Below, in pieces: positions 1 through 9,516 of a stretch of DNA of 64,000 nucleotides. Numbering within the stretch: position 1 is the first letter of the stretch; each line of letters begins with the position of its first letter. Source of the stretch: Sphingomonadaceae bacterium. Lineage in GTDB: Bacteria; Pseudomonadota; Alphaproteobacteria; Sphingomonadales; Sphingomonadaceae. The position numbers were made by a program, and so were the translations under genes. The notes under the pieces were generated by a model that saw only the letters and a program-made list of their open reading frames with translations, was not told the origin of the DNA and ran no database searches. The stretch lies in assembly GCA_947476425.1 (NCBI GenBank), contig CANJQJ010000004.1:48308-112307 (forward strand). The letters run 5' to 3'.

Positions 1-967
1 CGACGATCTGCTGCTGGACGTCAAGCGGCAACGAGGTCGAAATTCCGTTGGGATAGACGATATGATCATCGAGGCCCTCGGGCTCGAGGAAAATCTGGTG
101 CCCTTCCCGGTCTCCAAATCGAACGACCTTGTCTTCGATCGACGGGCAGTAGCGTGGACCGGCGCCTTCGATGGCGCCTGCGAACAGCGGCGATCGATAA
201 AGATTGTCTCGAATAACCTGATGCGTCTCGAGATTCGTCCGCGTGATCCCGCAAGCAACCTGCGGACAGCTTCTGCCGTGCGACTGGGATGAGAATGTCC
301 ATTCTTCGCCATCCGAAGGCTGGATTTCGACCCGCGCCCAATCGATGGTCCGACCGTCCAGGCGAGGTGGTGTTCCTGTCTTGAGTCGGCCCATCGGGAG
401 GTCGAGGGCGCGAAGTTGCGCGGCCATGCCAATCGACGGTGCCTCGTCCACCCTACCGCCGGCCTTCGCATCCATTCCGAAATGCAGCTTGCCGTTGAGA
501 AAAGTGCCGGTAGCAATCACGACGGCGTCACAAGCCAGTGCCCGGCCATCGCCCAGAACGACGCCAGCGACGTTCCCCCCGTCGATCCGAAACGAAAACG
601 CCTCGCCTTCGACGATCTCGAGATTCTCCTGCCCTGTCAGTCCCGCCTGTATTGCAGCGCGGTATCGACGTCGGTCCGCCTGTACGCGCGGTCCTTGGAC
701 AGCGGCACCCTTTGAACCATTGAGCATGCGATAGTGAATCGCGGCTGCGTCGGCCGCGCGCGCCATCAAGCCGTCAAATGCATCGATCTCGCGAACGAGA
801 TGTCCCTTGCCTAGCCCACCGATCGCCGGATTGCAGGACATCGCTCCGATCTGGTCACGCCGTATCGTGAGCAGCGCGACCTTGGCACCCATGCGCGCAG
901 CCGCTGCAGCGGCCTCGCTCCCGGCGTGACCGCCGCCGACAATGATGACATCAAAGGATCGGGACAT
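1..967 (-). CDS. mnmG: tRNA uridine-5-carboxymethylaminomethyl(34) synthesis enzyme MnmG, 3' part outside window
   Basis: This is the FAD-binding partner of MnmE in modification of U34 in the tRNA wobble position. Translation from the ATG at 967 gives [20 protein letters not shown], the N-terminal dinucleotide-binding fold, followed by [20 protein letters not shown] and later [10 protein letters not shown], both typical of MnmG/GidA. The frame stays open to base 1, so about 322 codons of a protein usually near 620 are present. It lies 55 bp downstream of mnmE on the same strand, the normal alphaproteobacterial order beside the origin. Identity is secure; only the C-terminal half is missing. 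Confidence 0.97.
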   Translation of the reverse strand, partial: MSRSFDVIIVGGGHAGSEAAAAAARMGAKVALLTIRRDQIGAMSCNPAIGGLGKGHLVREIDAFDGLMARAADAAAIHYRMLNGSKGAAVQGPRVQADRRRYRAAIQAGLTGQENLEIVEGEAFSFRIDGGNVAGVVLGDGRALACDAVVIATGTFLNGKLHFGMDAKAGGRVDEAPSIGMAAQLRALDLPMGRLKTGTPPRLDGRTIDWARVEIQPSDGEEWTFSSQSHGRSCPQVACGITRTNLETHQVIRDNLYRSPLFAGAIEGAGPRYCPSIEDKVVRFGDREGHQIFLEPEGLDDHIVYPNGISTSLPLDVQQQIV

Positions 968-1022
968 GACAAAGCCGCTATGCCAGCGCGAGGATTCTGT
1001 CAAAAGCTTCGCTGCTATTCGA

Positions 1023-2309
1023 TCATTTTCCGATGCAGAACCGGCTGAATATGGCATCGAGGAGTGGTTCGACGCCGCCTTGCCCGGTCAATCGGTCGAG
1101 CGCAGCACGCGCGCCCCTGAGCGATTCGGCCACAAGCAATATGTCGGGCGCACCCTCGGCGAGCTTCAGCGAATCGGCGCAATCCGCCAATGCCTCGCGC
1201 TGTCGCTGGACCAACGCAATCTCGCCTTCGCGCGGCAACAGCGATGTTCCACGTGAAACAAGCAGTGAGACCAGTGCCTCCATTCCCGTCCCCCCGGTCG
1301 CGGAAACCGCGAGGTCGGCGCCGACGGGCAATCCCTCCCTCCCCGGCAGATCGCAACGTGGATGGACATGTAACGCACCTCCTGGTGCTGTCCCCACCTC
1401 TCCCAACCAGATCACGATATCCGCGCTGTCGAGCGCTTGCTGAGCGCGATCGACGCCGATCCGCTCTATAAAATCCTCGGTTTCCCTCAGCCCCGCAGTA
1501 TCGATGAAGATGAACGCCATTCCGGAAATCTGAACCGGAAATTCGATCAGGTCTCGAGTCGTCCCAGGAATCGGCGTGGCGATCGCAGCCTCTCGACCAA
1601 CAAGTCCATTGAACAACGTCGATTTACCGGCGTTAGGCGGTCCGCCGATCGCAACGCGAATGCCATCCCGCAATCGCTCTGCCGGAGGAACGCGCAGCAT
1701 CGCTTCGATCTCGTCGAGCAGCGGCGCAATCACTGCGCCCGCACCACCGTCGTCCTCGGGGACATCATCCTCATCGGCGAAGTCGATTCGTGCCTCGATC
1801 GCCGCCGCCGCGTCGATCAGCGCCGCTCGCCATCGCCGGACCGCGCGCGACAAGGTTCCTTCGGCGAGTGCCATGGCATTTCGCCGCTGGCCTTCCGTCT
1901 CGGCGGTCAGCAGGTCGCCCAGTCCCTCCGCTTCGGCGAGATCGAGCCGGCCATTGGCAAAAGCGCGCCTCGTAAACTCTCCCGGTTCGGCGCGACGCAG
2001 CCCCGGGAGTGCCGCCAGCGCCGCTTCGACCGCAGCGACCACCGCCCGGCCGCCGTGCAAATGCAGCTCGACAAGATCCTCACCCGTCACGCTGTTGGGA
2101 CCCGGAAAAAACAGCACCAGCACGCGATCGAGCACCGGATCACGACCCAGCGTCATCAATGTCGCGATACGCGGCTCCGGGACGCGTCCCGCCAGTTCCT
2201 GCAGGCTTTCCACCGCGGCGATCCCACTCACGCGCACGATCGCGATCGCCGCCGGCGGTTGCCCCGACGACAGTGCGAAGATCGTCTCCTGCGTCGGCAC
2301 CAGCTTCAC
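1023..2309 (-). CDS. mnmE: tRNA modification GTPase MnmE
   Basis: MnmE is a GTPase that works with MnmG to build the cmnm5 group on U34 of certain tRNAs. The 428-residue product has the N-terminal tetrahydrofolate-binding domain (about 1-115), a helical middle, and an inserted G domain with P-loop GPPNAGKS (223-230), GTTRD switch (249-253) and DTAG (270-273). It ends in FCIGK, carrying the catalytic cysteine of the family's C-terminal C(I/L)GK motif. The frame opens with GTG at 2309, because no ATG fits ahead of the conserved TIFALSSG segment. The DUF6489 gene sits 10 bp upstream and mnmG downstream, suggesting one transcript. Confidence 0.97.
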   Translation of the reverse strand: MKLVPTQETIFALSSGQPPAAIAIVRVSGIAAVESLQELAGRVPEPRIATLMTLGRDPVLDRVLVLFFPGPNSVTGEDLVELHLHGGRAVVAAVEAALAALPGLRRAEPGEFTRRAFANGRLDLAEAEGLGDLLTAETEGQRRNAMALAEGTLSRAVRRWRAALIDAAAAIEARIDFADEDDVPEDDGGAGAVIAPLLDEIEAMLRVPPAERLRDGIRVAIGGPPNAGKSTLFNGLVGREAAIATPIPGTTRDLIEFPVQISGMAFIFIDTAGLRETEDFIERIGVDRAQQALDSADIVIWLGEVGTAPGGALHVHPRCDLPGREGLPVGADLAVSATGGTGMEALVSLLVSRGTSLLPREGEIALVQRQREALADCADSLKLAEGAPDILLVAESLRGARAALDRLTGQGGVEPLLDAIFSRFCIGK

Positions 2310-2319
2310 ATGCCGGCTT

Positions 2320-2556
2320 TCACTTGTCGCCGGAACCGCTCATCCGTTCGAACATCTGTTTCCACATGCCCATTCCTGCCTCGCCGAGGGGTGACCAATT
2401 GCTGATGAGCGACTTGACCATATCGGGGGTTACGCCTTCCGACATCGCCCGGCGCATCTGGTCGACATAGGCCTCATGGATCGGCGTAAGATCGGGTAGC
2501 CCGAGAAAAGTTCGCGCTTCGACCGGCGTAATATCGACATCGACATTTATCTTCAT
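2320..2556 (-). CDS. DUF6489 family small protein
   Basis: This is a 78-residue soluble protein beginning MKINVDVDITPVEARTFLGL, which I recognise as the DUF6489 family found next to mnmE in sphingomonads. No function is established. The ATG at 2556 was chosen because GGAG lies 8 bases upstream; the frame can be extended to a TTG five codons earlier, but that would swallow the ribosome site. It has no membrane segment or signal peptide, and a central segment rich in Met and acidic residues. It ends 10 bp before mnmE and is probably its operon leader gene. Confidence 0.8.
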   Translation of the reverse strand: MKINVDVDITPVEARTFLGLPDLTPIHEAYVDQMRRAMSEGVTPDMVKSLISNWSPLGEAGMGMWKQMFERMSGSGDK

Positions 2557-2622
2557 TTCATGGATCTCCAATGGTTGAGCAACCGGCCTGTCCGCTGGTA
2601 AAGATTGGCGAAGGTCCCGTCC

Positions 2623-3090
2623 ATGTCCAGCATGACTCTCCCCTCGCCTATCGGCCCCATCATCATCACCGTCTCGGGCAGAACGCTTGAGTCAATTCGC
2701 TTGTGCGGAACCGCATCCGAAATCGTCCTGATCCATCATGATGACGATCCACTCCTCCGGGAGGCCGCCGCCCAGCTCAATGCCTGGTTCGAACATCGTC
2801 TCACCGAGTTCGATCTGCCACTCGCCCAATGCAGAAGCGAGCGCGGTGAAGCACTCCGCGGCGCAATCAGCGGCATCCCTTATGGTGACACCGCGAGCTA
2901 TGGCGAACTCGCCCGTCTCGCGAGTTCAGGTCCACGTGCGATCGGCCAGGCATGCCGGCGCAATCCCTTCACGATTGTCGTCCCCTGTCACCGCGTCATT
3001 GGAGCGGGCCAGGCAATCGGCTATTATTCGGGCGGCGATGGCATCATCACCAAACGCTGGCTGCTGGATCACGAACAACGCCAATCATGA
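2623..3090 (+). CDS. ogt: methylated-DNA--protein-cysteine S-methyltransferase (Ogt/AGT)
   Basis: This suicide DNA-repair protein moves the alkyl group from O6-alkylguanine to its own cysteine. The 155-residue product contains the active-site motif IVVPCHRVIG with the acceptor Cys near residue 122. It also has the upstream helix-turn-helix region YGDTASYGELA and RAIGQA, and the C-terminal KRWLLDHE block. Start ATG at 2623 has GAAGG 8 bases upstream; a second ATG at 2632 is possible. It lacks an Ada-type N-terminal domain. It is divergent from the DUF6489-mnmE operon (66 bp apart) and precedes the dienelactone hydrolase by 16 bp. Confidence 0.93.
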   Translation: MSSMTLPSPIGPIIITVSGRTLESIRLCGTASEIVLIHHDDDPLLREAAAQLNAWFEHRLTEFDLPLAQCRSERGEALRGAISGIPYGDTASYGELARLASSGPRAIGQACRRNPFTIVVPCHRVIGAGQAIGYYSGGDGIITKRWLLDHEQRQS

Positions 3091-3106
3091 AGAGGAAAAT
3101 CGAACG

Positions 3107-3802
3107 ATGGGGTCAATGATCAAAATCCAGGCGCTCGACGGAAGCGGCAGCTTCGACGCCTATCGCGCCAATCCCGTGGGCAAGCCCAAGGGCGCAATTG
3201 TCGTCATCCAGGAGATATTCGGCGTGAACCCCGGTATCCGCCAGAAGGTCGACGACTGGGCGGCTGCAGGCTATTCCGCATACGCCCTTGATCTGTTCTG
3301 GCGGATCAAGCCGGGGATCGAGCTTGATCCGGACATCCCGGACCAGATGGAGAAAGCGCTTGGCCTGATCAACGAATTCGATCGCGACAAGGGTATCGAG
3401 GATATCGAAGCGACCATCCGCACCGCTCGCCACGAATCGGGCGGCAAGGTCGGCGTAACCGGTTATTGTCTCGGGGGACTGCTCGCCTATTTGACCGCGA
3501 CGCGCACCGATTCGGATGCCACGGTCGGCTATTATGGCGTGATGATAGACACGTTCCTTAATGAATCCCATGGTATAGCACGTCCGTTGCTCCTGCACTT
3601 CGCCGAACTCGATCATTTCGTATCGTCCGAATCCTTCGCGAAGATTCGCGACGGCCTGAAGGACAATCCCCGTGTCGAGATCCATCAATATGCCGGGGTC
3701 GATCATGGTTTCGCCGCGCAATTCGGCAAGCGACGCGACGAGGACGCAGCGACACTCGCCGATGGCCGCACCAGGACCTTTTTCGAAAAGCATATTGGAT
3801 GA
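3107..3802 (+). CDS. dienelactone hydrolase family protein
   Basis: This cytoplasmic alpha/beta hydrolase is related to carboxymethylenebutenolidase. The nucleophile elbow GVTGYCLGG places Cys near residue 121; Asp near 169 (AELDHF) and His near 200 (VDHGFA) complete the Cys-Asp-His triad that distinguishes the family from serine hydrolases. The length of 231 residues is normal. An AGAGG lies 11 bases ahead of the ATG at 3107; a second ATG at 3116 is also in frame. The stop overlaps the next gene's start by 4 bp, so it is translationally coupled to the quinone reductase. The substrate is unknown; no catechol-degradation genes are nearby. Confidence 0.9.
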   Translation: MGSMIKIQALDGSGSFDAYRANPVGKPKGAIVVIQEIFGVNPGIRQKVDDWAAAGYSAYALDLFWRIKPGIELDPDIPDQMEKALGLINEFDRDKGIEDIEATIRTARHESGGKVGVTGYCLGGLLAYLTATRTDSDATVGYYGVMIDTFLNESHGIARPLLLHFAELDHFVSSESFAKIRDGLKDNPRVEIHQYAGVDHGFAAQFGKRRDEDAATLADGRTRTFFEKHIG

Positions 3803-4782
3803 CGAGCACTGGCTGGCGCGTCGTCGTTCGCGAACATGGCGGCCCCGAGGTCATCGACCGTGAGGAATTCGACCTGGCTGCGCCAGGAACGGGTGAGATC
3901 CGGCTCCGCATCACCGCGATCGGGGTCAATTATATCGACACCTATCACCGTTCTGGGCTTTACCCGTCCACGCTTCCCATCGGGCTCGGCGTCGAGGCGG
4001 CAGGTGTTGTCGAGGCGATCGGGGCCGATGTCGAGGGATGGCGTACGGGCGATCGCGTTGCCTGCCTGGTTGAAAAGCCAGGCACCTATGCCACCCACCT
4101 CCTCGTGGAAGCCGATCGTCTATTCGCGCTGCCCGACTCTATCTCCGATGAGCTTGCCGCAGCGATCCTGATGAAGGGTCTCACCGCCTGGATGCTGATC
4201 GAACGCTGCGCCAAGGTGCAGCCCGGCCAGACGGTCCTCGTCCACTCCGCAGCCGGAGGCGTTGGATCGCTGCTTGTCCCCTGGCTCAAGAATATCGATG
4301 CCAACGTCATCGCGCATGCCGGAAGCTTCGAAAAGGCGCGCGCCGCTATCCGGCGCGGTGCCGATCATGCGTTATTCTGTCCGTTCAAGCTGCTCGCCGA
4401 GCAGGTTCATGCCTTGACGGATGGCAAGGGCGCAGATGTTGTCCTCGATGGTGTCGGTGCCGCGAGCTGGTCAGCGTCGCTGGCCGCGATCGCCCGGCGC
4501 GGCATGCTGGTCAGCTATGGTAATGCAAGCGGACCCGCTCCCGCGGTCACGCCGCTGGAGTTGCTCAAGGCCGGATCGATATTCCTGACACGGCCGACAA
4601 TGTATCATTATATCGATACCGCCGAGAGTCGGGCCGAGGGCGCCAGGCGGCTGTTCGAACTCGTCGCCGCCGGTGCGCTGAAACTGGAAGCTGGTCGCAG
4701 CTTCCCGCTCGCCGAAGCGGCCGATGCCCATCGGGCCCTGGAATCGCGGCGGACAATGGGATCGACGATCCTGACTCCATGA
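3799..4782 (+). CDS. quinone oxidoreductase, zinc-less medium-chain dehydrogenase type
   Basis: This 327-residue NADPH-dependent quinone reductase-like protein resembles Qor/QorA. Visible features are the GroES-like N-terminal half with IGVNYIDTYHRSGLYP, the family hallmark GVEAAGVVEAIGADV, and the cofactor fold VHSAAGGVGSLLVPW near residues 150-165. Zinc-ligand cysteines of classical alcohol dehydrogenases are absent. The ATG overlaps the stop of the dienelactone hydrolase by 4 bp. The gene ends 29 bp from the convergent terC. The role is probably detoxifying reduction of quinones or enones; the physiological substrate cannot be read from sequence. Confidence 0.9.
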   Translation: MTSTGWRVVVREHGGPEVIDREEFDLAAPGTGEIRLRITAIGVNYIDTYHRSGLYPSTLPIGLGVEAAGVVEAIGADVEGWRTGDRVACLVEKPGTYATHLLVEADRLFALPDSISDELAAAILMKGLTAWMLIERCAKVQPGQTVLVHSAAGGVGSLLVPWLKNIDANVIAHAGSFEKARAAIRRGADHALFCPFKLLAEQVHALTDGKGADVVLDGVGAASWSASLAAIARRGMLVSYGNASGPAPAVTPLELLKAGSIFLTRPTMYHYIDTAESRAEGARRLFELVAAGALKLEAGRSFPLAEAADAHRALESRRTMGSTILTP

Positions 4783-4811
4783 ATTACCCGGGATAAACTG
4801 CGCGAGAAACC

Positions 4812-5459
4812 TCAGGCAACAAGGTGCAGAACGCCGATCTCGTGATCGACGATACCCTCGTAGATCATGCTTCCCGCGACATAGAGGATCACCGCAAGCC
4901 CGATATAGGCGATCCAGTGATGGCGTTCGATGAAGCGAGCGATAATGTTCGCCGCAACCGCCATCAGCGTCACCGACAACGCCAGCCCGAAGAACAATAC
5001 CGTGGGATGCGAACGGGCCGCCCCGGCGACTGCCAGGACATTGTCGAGGCTCATCGAGAGATCGGCGATCGCGACCTGGATCGCAGCCTGTGCGAAAGTC
5101 TTGGTGGCCGGGGGACCTTCGATACCGGGCGTTGAGGGATCGTCAACGACCAGTTGCGCCTTGGGCGGGTGAAGCTCGCGAAACAGCTTCCAGCCTACCC
5201 ACAGCAACAACAGACCACCGGCAAACAAGAGGCCGACGACATGAAGCAGCTTGGTTGCAATGAACGCAAAGCCGACAAGGCAGACCAGGGCGATGGCGAC
5301 GCCAAGCCCGAGTACGCGCTTGCGATCCTTTGCAGGCAGGCCCGAGGCGAGCGTGCCAAGCACCACGACATTGTCGCCGGCCAGCATCAGGTCGATCATG
5401 ATGACCTGACCCAGCGCGGCAAGGCCCGCTGGCGTCAAGACATCAGCGAAATCGATCAC
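4812..5459 (-). CDS. TerC/YjbE family integral membrane protein
   Basis: This 215-residue inner-membrane protein has about six or seven hydrophobic segments. Two intramembrane acidic motifs typical of the TerC family are visible: IDLMLAGDNVVVLG near residues 22-35 and IADLSMSLDNVLAVAG in the second half. These form the putative metal-binding site; characterised relatives export manganese during exoenzyme metalation. The frame starts with GTG at 5459 because no in-frame ATG precedes the conserved first helix. It sits 8 bp after the rho stop and may be co-transcribed with rho by read-through. Metal specificity is inference from the family. Confidence 0.88.
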   Translation of the reverse strand: MIDFADVLTPAGLAALGQVIMIDLMLAGDNVVVLGTLASGLPAKDRKRVLGLGVAIALVCLVGFAFIATKLLHVVGLLFAGGLLLLWVGWKLFRELHPPKAQLVVDDPSTPGIEGPPATKTFAQAAIQVAIADLSMSLDNVLAVAGAARSHPTVLFFGLALSVTLMAVAANIIARFIERHHWIAYIGLAVILYVAGSMIYEGIVDHEIGVLHLVA

Positions 5460-5467
5460 GGTCTAAC

Positions 5468-6724
5468 CTACTGATTCATCGAGTCGAAGAAATCGTCGTT
5501 GGTCTTGGAATCCTTCATCTTGTCGAGAAGGAATTCCATCGCATCGATCGTTCCCATCTGCATGAGGATTCGGCGCAGCACCCACATCTTGGAAAGCTTG
5601 CCCTTGTCGACGAGCAGCTCTTCCTTGCGGGTGCCGGACTTGCCGACGTCCATCGCCGGGAAGATTCGCTTGTCGGCAACCTTGCGGTCAAGCACAATTT
5701 CCGAGTTACCGGTGCCCTTGAATTCTTCGAAGATGACTTCGTCCATGCGGCTGCCGGTATCGATCAGCGCCGTTGCAATGATCGAGAGCGAACCACCTTC
5801 CTCGATGTTGCGTGCTGCACCGAAGAAGCGCTTCGGCCGCTGCAATGCGTTGGCATCGACACCGCCGGTAAGCACCTTGCCCGACGACGGGACGACGGTG
5901 TTGTAGGCACGGCCGAGGCGCGTGATCGAGTCGAGCAGGATGACGACATCCTTCTTGTGCTCGACGAGACGCTTGGCCTTCTCGATCACCATTTCGGCGA
6001 CCTGGACGTGCCGGCTGGCGGGTTCGTCGAAGGTCGAGGAGATCACCTCGCCCTTCACCGAACGCTGCATGTCGGTCACTTCTTCCGGGCGTTCGTCGAT
6101 CAGCAGGACGATCAGGAAAACCTCGGGATGATTGTCGGTGATCGCCTTGGCGATATTCTGGAGAAGCACCGTCTTGCCGACGCGGGGCGGGGCGACGATC
6201 AGCGCGCGCTGGCCCTTGCCCTGTGGAGCAACGATATCAATCACGCGAGCCGACTTGTCCTTGACCGTCGGATCATGCGGATCAAGCGTCAGCTTGCTGT
6301 CGGGATAAAGCGGCGTGAGATTGTCGAAATTGACACGATGGCGGACGACGTCGGGATCGTCGAAATTGACCGAGACCAGCCTGGTCAACGCAAAATAGCG
6401 CTCGCCATCCTTGGGCCCGCGAATTTCGCCTTCGACCGTATCACCGGTGCGCAGGCCGAATTTGCGGACCTGGTTCGGCGAAATATAGATATCATCGGGG
6501 CCGGCGAGATAATTTGCTTCGGGCGAACGGAGGAAGCCGAAACCATCGGGTAGCACTTCGATCGTGCCGAGGCCCATGATCTGCTCGCCATTTTCCGCTT
6601 CGATTTTCAGGATCGCGAACATGAGATCCTGCTTGCGCATCGTTGACGCGCCTTCGACCCCCAGTTCCTCGGCCATGCTGACCAGCTCTGCGGGAGTTTT
6701 CTTCTTGAGTTCTTTGAGATGCAT
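5468..6724 (-). CDS. rho: transcription termination factor Rho
   Basis: Rho is the hexameric RNA helicase that ends transcription at unstructured C-rich RNA. The 418-residue product has the N-terminal Rho helix bundle (1-45), the cold-shock-like RNA-binding domain with GFGFLRS (61-67), and the RecA-like motor with P-loop APPRVGKT (178-185) and [15 protein letters not shown]. It starts at ATG 6724. Length and motifs match the family, with no insert domain. Upstream lies a 151-bp non-coding leader before hemJ, so rho may have its own promoter; Rho leaders are often autoregulated, but I see no clear hairpin here. Confidence 0.98.
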   Translation of the reverse strand: MHLKELKKKTPAELVSMAEELGVEGASTMRKQDLMFAILKIEAENGEQIMGLGTIEVLPDGFGFLRSPEANYLAGPDDIYISPNQVRKFGLRTGDTVEGEIRGPKDGERYFALTRLVSVNFDDPDVVRHRVNFDNLTPLYPDSKLTLDPHDPTVKDKSARVIDIVAPQGKGQRALIVAPPRVGKTVLLQNIAKAITDNHPEVFLIVLLIDERPEEVTDMQRSVKGEVISSTFDEPASRHVQVAEMVIEKAKRLVEHKKDVVILLDSITRLGRAYNTVVPSSGKVLTGGVDANALQRPKRFFGAARNIEEGGSLSIIATALIDTGSRMDEVIFEEFKGTGNSEIVLDRKVADKRIFPAMDVGKSGTRKEELLVDKGKLSKMWVLRRILMQMGTIDAMEFLLDKMKDSKTNDDFFDSMNQ

Positions 6725-6875
6725 ACGAATTTTCCGAGTGAAGAGCCGGACGGCAAATGACTGACGAGAGGTTGATGCTGTCAGAAAACAGCCCGTGCGC
6801 GAATGGCGGGCGAGTTCGGGATGCGGTAATCCGGGCCCGATCCCAAGTCAAGCCGGTCTCGAAAGTCAAGCCGGA

Positions 6876-7319
6876 TCAGAAGGGACGAACAATCACCAGA
6901 ATGACGATGATTGCGGTCGCGATGCCCGGAATCTCGTTCATGAAACGCAAGGCTTTATCATTTTTCGCGCGATAGCCCTTCGCCATCTTGCGACCATATC
7001 CGATCACCCAGCCATGAAATCCGGCAAGTAGGAATGCCGTCGCGAACTTGGCCTGGAACCATGGCACGCCCCACAAATCTAGATCGAAGGCAAGCATGAT
7101 GCCGAACAGCCACACCAGGATCATCGATGGTGTGATGATGATCGAACGCAACCGCCGCTCGCGCTCGACCCACAGCAGGTCCTCCTCCGAACCGGGCACA
7201 ACCCTTTGATGATAAATATAAAATCTCGGCAACATGAACAGGCCCGCAATCCAGAAGATCACGAAAATAATGTGCGCGGCCTTGACCCAAGGATAAGCGT
7301 TGCCGAGCATGCCGACCAT
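6876..7319 (-). CDS. hemJ: protoporphyrinogen oxidase HemJ
   Basis: This 147-residue membrane protein of the CopD/UPF0093 type oxidises protoporphyrinogen IX in bacteria lacking HemG and HemY. Four hydrophobic helices are evident. Histidines in the first helix (VKAAHIIFVIFWIAGLFMLP) and third helix (AGFHGWVIGYGRKM) are the likely heme or substrate ligands. The ATG at 7319 is preceded by a purine-rich GGGGGAA. It lies 21 bp after hemE, so hemE-hemJ form a heme operon, consistent with this assignment rather than copper resistance. Confidence 0.92.
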   Translation of the reverse strand: MVGMLGNAYPWVKAAHIIFVIFWIAGLFMLPRFYIYHQRVVPGSEEDLLWVERERRLRSIIITPSMILVWLFGIMLAFDLDLWGVPWFQAKFATAFLLAGFHGWVIGYGRKMAKGYRAKNDKALRFMNEIPGIATAIIVILVIVRPF

Positions 7320-7340
7320 ATCAGTTCCCCCGCCCCGAAC

Positions 7341-8402
7341 CTATCGGGCCCTGATCCGATTCAACACCTGCTCGACATGCGCGATCGGCGTATCGAGCTG
7401 GATGCCGTGGCCCAGATTGAACACATGCGGGCGTCCGGCGAAAGCCCTCAAAATATGATCGACGGCCTCGTCGAGTTCGCGGCCGCCAGCAATCATTGCC
7501 AGCGGATCGAGATTGCCCTGCACCGGCATCCCTTCAGGCAGCGACTGATTGGCCCATGACGGATCGACCGTCTCATCGAGCCCGATCGCCTGGACCCCGG
7601 TTTCGCGAGCATAAGCGAGAAGCTTTCCGCCGGCACCCTTTGGAAAACCGATGATCGGCGTATCGGGATGCAATTTCCGCACGCGATCGACAATCGCCAC
7701 GGTCGGCGCAATCACCCAGCGCTCGAATTGTGCGGGCGAAAGGCTTCCCGACCAGCTGTCGAAAAGCTGTACGGCATCGACCCCGGCCTTGATCTGCCCG
7801 GAAAGATAATCGACCGTCGCATCGACGATGCCATCGATGATCTCCTGGAAAGCTACCGGATCGCGATACGCCATTCGCCGCGCCTCGGCTTGCTCTCGGC
7901 TGCCCTGGCCCGCCACCATATAGGTCGCCACCGTCCATGGACTTCCCGCAAACCCCAGGAAGGTCACTCCAGGGGGCAAAGCAGCCCGTACCCTACGCAC
8001 TGTACCATAGACCGGCTCGAGGCGCTGTGGGACAGCTTCCAGCCCCGCCAGCGCATGGTCCACAAGCGGAGGGGTAAGTCGTGGTCCTTCGCCCGCTTCG
8101 AACCAGAGCTTCTGACCCATCGCAAACGGGATCATCAGGATATCCGAAAACAGGATCGCGCCATCGAATCCGAAGCGGCGAATCGGCTGGAGCGTTACGT
8201 CGGCAGCGGCTTCGCTATCATTGACCAGTTCGAGGAACCCGCCTTTTTCGGCACGAAGCGCCCGATATTCAGGAAGATAGCGCCCGGCCTGTCGCATGAA
8301 CCACACCGGTGGCGGATCGCGTCGCTCGCCACGCAGCACGGCGAGCAAGGGTCGGTCTGCGGAAAGCTGATCGGCCGTCTGGCCAACAGTTAAGGACTCC
8401 AT
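7341..8402 (-). CDS. hemE: uroporphyrinogen decarboxylase
   Basis: HemE removes four carboxyl groups from uroporphyrinogen III to give coproporphyrinogen III. The 353-residue protein carries the signature PVWFMRQAGRYLPEYR near residues 32-47 with the substrate-binding arginines, and the later GFAGSPWTVATYM. I place the start at ATG 8402 (MESLTV), with AGGA 6 bases upstream. The frame could be stretched 30 codons further, but that extension is low-complexity and lies in the putative origin. The gene points away from the origin and forms an operon with hemJ. Confidence 0.97.
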   Translation of the reverse strand: MESLTVGQTADQLSADRPLLAVLRGERRDPPPVWFMRQAGRYLPEYRALRAEKGGFLELVNDSEAAADVTLQPIRRFGFDGAILFSDILMIPFAMGQKLWFEAGEGPRLTPPLVDHALAGLEAVPQRLEPVYGTVRRVRAALPPGVTFLGFAGSPWTVATYMVAGQGSREQAEARRMAYRDPVAFQEIIDGIVDATVDYLSGQIKAGVDAVQLFDSWSGSLSPAQFERWVIAPTVAIVDRVRKLHPDTPIIGFPKGAGGKLLAYARETGVQAIGLDETVDPSWANQSLPEGMPVQGNLDPLAMIAGGRELDEAVDHILRAFAGRPHVFNLGHGIQLDTPIAHVEQVLNRIRAR

Positions 8403-8691
8403 AACAATCCTGAATATAAAGAATGAAAGAGATAGTAGAGAGTAGTAGGGGCGCCGATAGCGGGACTTATTCCCAGATGGGAAAATTGCCAACAGCTTGA
8501 CTCGTCGATGCCTGACGCAGGCCCCGCGAGTCGGGATGATTCCCCCCCGTTATCCACAGCCGGTGTAGAAAAATAGGCGTCTGTGGAAAATTCACGGGAT
8601 TGAATCCTGCCGTCGGGGGTGAATCATGAGCTTGAATCCCATCCCCGCTATCCGCTAGCGCAATCCCCATGGTTTTCCACAGGCTTTGCCG
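8403..8691. other. probable chromosomal replication origin (oriC) between hemE and PPSR
   Basis: This 289-bp non-coding gap lies between divergent hemE and the PPSR (DUF299) gene, the arrangement known for the Caulobacter and Rickettsia origins (hemE/RP001). It contains a perfect DnaA box TTATCCACA (8550-8558), two TTTTCCACA near-matches (8582-8590 minus strand, 8673-8681 plus strand) and TTATTCCCA (8467-8475). An AT-rich stretch at 8400-8450 in an otherwise GC-rich window could be the unwinding element. GANTC sites are strongly clustered (8499, 8528, 8538, 8602, 8621, 8634, plus 8395 and 8722 in the flanking genes). A palindrome TTCCCAGATGGGAA sits at 8470-8483. Flanking genes run away from it on both sides. 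Confidence 0.82.
8550..8558 (+). promoter_or_regulatory. DnaA box, perfect match
   Basis: TTATCCACA matches the consensus TTATNCACA exactly. It is the central and best of four DnaA-box-like sites in the hemE-PPSR gap. Confidence 0.8.
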
Positions 8692-9516
8692 ATGATCCGC
8701 CTTCACCTTCATCTGCTGTCGGATTCGACTGGGGAAACGCTTGAGAATATCGCGAAGGCGAGCCTCGTCCAGTTCGATGGCGTCGAGACGATCAAGCATT
8801 TCTGGCCGATGGTGCGTTCCGAAGGCCATCTTGATCGCATACTCACCGAAATCGCCCAGAAGCCCGGGCTGGTATTGTTTACGATCGTCAATGTCGAGGT
8901 GCGTCGCAAGCTCGAGTCGCGCTGTCATGCGCTTGGGCTTCCTGCCGTGGCTGCACTTGATCCGGTCATCGATGCCCTGTCGCGAATGCTTGGCCAGGAA
9001 GCGAAAGCCCGCCCCGGCCGCCAACATATTCTGGATGAAGCCTATTTCAGGCGAGTCGAGGCGATCGGCTATACCATCGCCCACGACGATGGCATCGGCG
9101 GTGAGGATTGGGAAGAAGCCGACATCATCCTGCTTGGCGTATCGCGTTCGTCGAAGACGCCGACCTCGATCTACCTTGCCAATCGCGGTTACAAGGTCGC
9201 CAACGTGCCGCTGGTGATGGAAGCGCCGCCACCGCAATCGCTCTACCAACTGCGTCATCCCGTGGTCGTCGGGCTTACCGCGAGCCCCGAACGGTTGGTA
9301 CAGGTGCGCCGCAATCGCCTGTTGGCGCTCAACCAGTCGCCTGAGACACCCTATGTCGACCAGAATGTCGTCAGCGCGGAAATAGCTTTTGCGCGTCGCA
9401 TTTTTTCCGATCGCGGCTGGCCGGTGATCGATGTCACCCGTCGCTCGATCGAGGAAACCGCGGCCGCAGTTATAAATCTCTATAATGCACGCAATCCGTC
9501 CGAGGCGGAGTCATGA
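8692..9516 (+). CDS. pyruvate, water dikinase regulatory protein (PPSR, DUF299 kinase/pyrophosphorylase)
   Basis: This 274-residue protein is of the family that phosphorylates and dephosphorylates PEP synthase or pyruvate phosphate dikinase. It begins MIRLHLHLLSDSTGETLENI, the family's invariant N-terminus, and has the P-loop-like GVSRSSKTPTSIYLA near residues 150-165. ATG 8692 is chosen over an upstream TTG because the conserved block starts directly there; a weak AGG lies 8 bases upstream. The orthologue next to hemE was named RP001 at the Rickettsia origin. Its stop overlaps maf by 4 bp, and no ppsA or ppdK lies in this window. Confidence 0.94.
   Translation: MIRLHLHLLSDSTGETLENIAKASLVQFDGVETIKHFWPMVRSEGHLDRILTEIAQKPGLVLFTIVNVEVRRKLESRCHALGLPAVAALDPVIDALSRMLGQEAKARPGRQHILDEAYFRRVEAIGYTIAHDDGIGGEDWEEADIILLGVSRSSKTPTSIYLANRGYKVANVPLVMEAPPPQSLYQLRHPVVVGLTASPERLVQVRRNRLLALNQSPETPYVDQNVVSAEIAFARRIFSDRGWPVIDVTRRSIEETAAAVINLYNARNPSEAES

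Noticed and set aside
8403..8492. N-terminal extension of hemE into the 8403-8492 region
   Set aside because: The extra 30 residues are low complexity and not part of the HemE family; the ATG at 8402 has a ribosome site and matches normal length.
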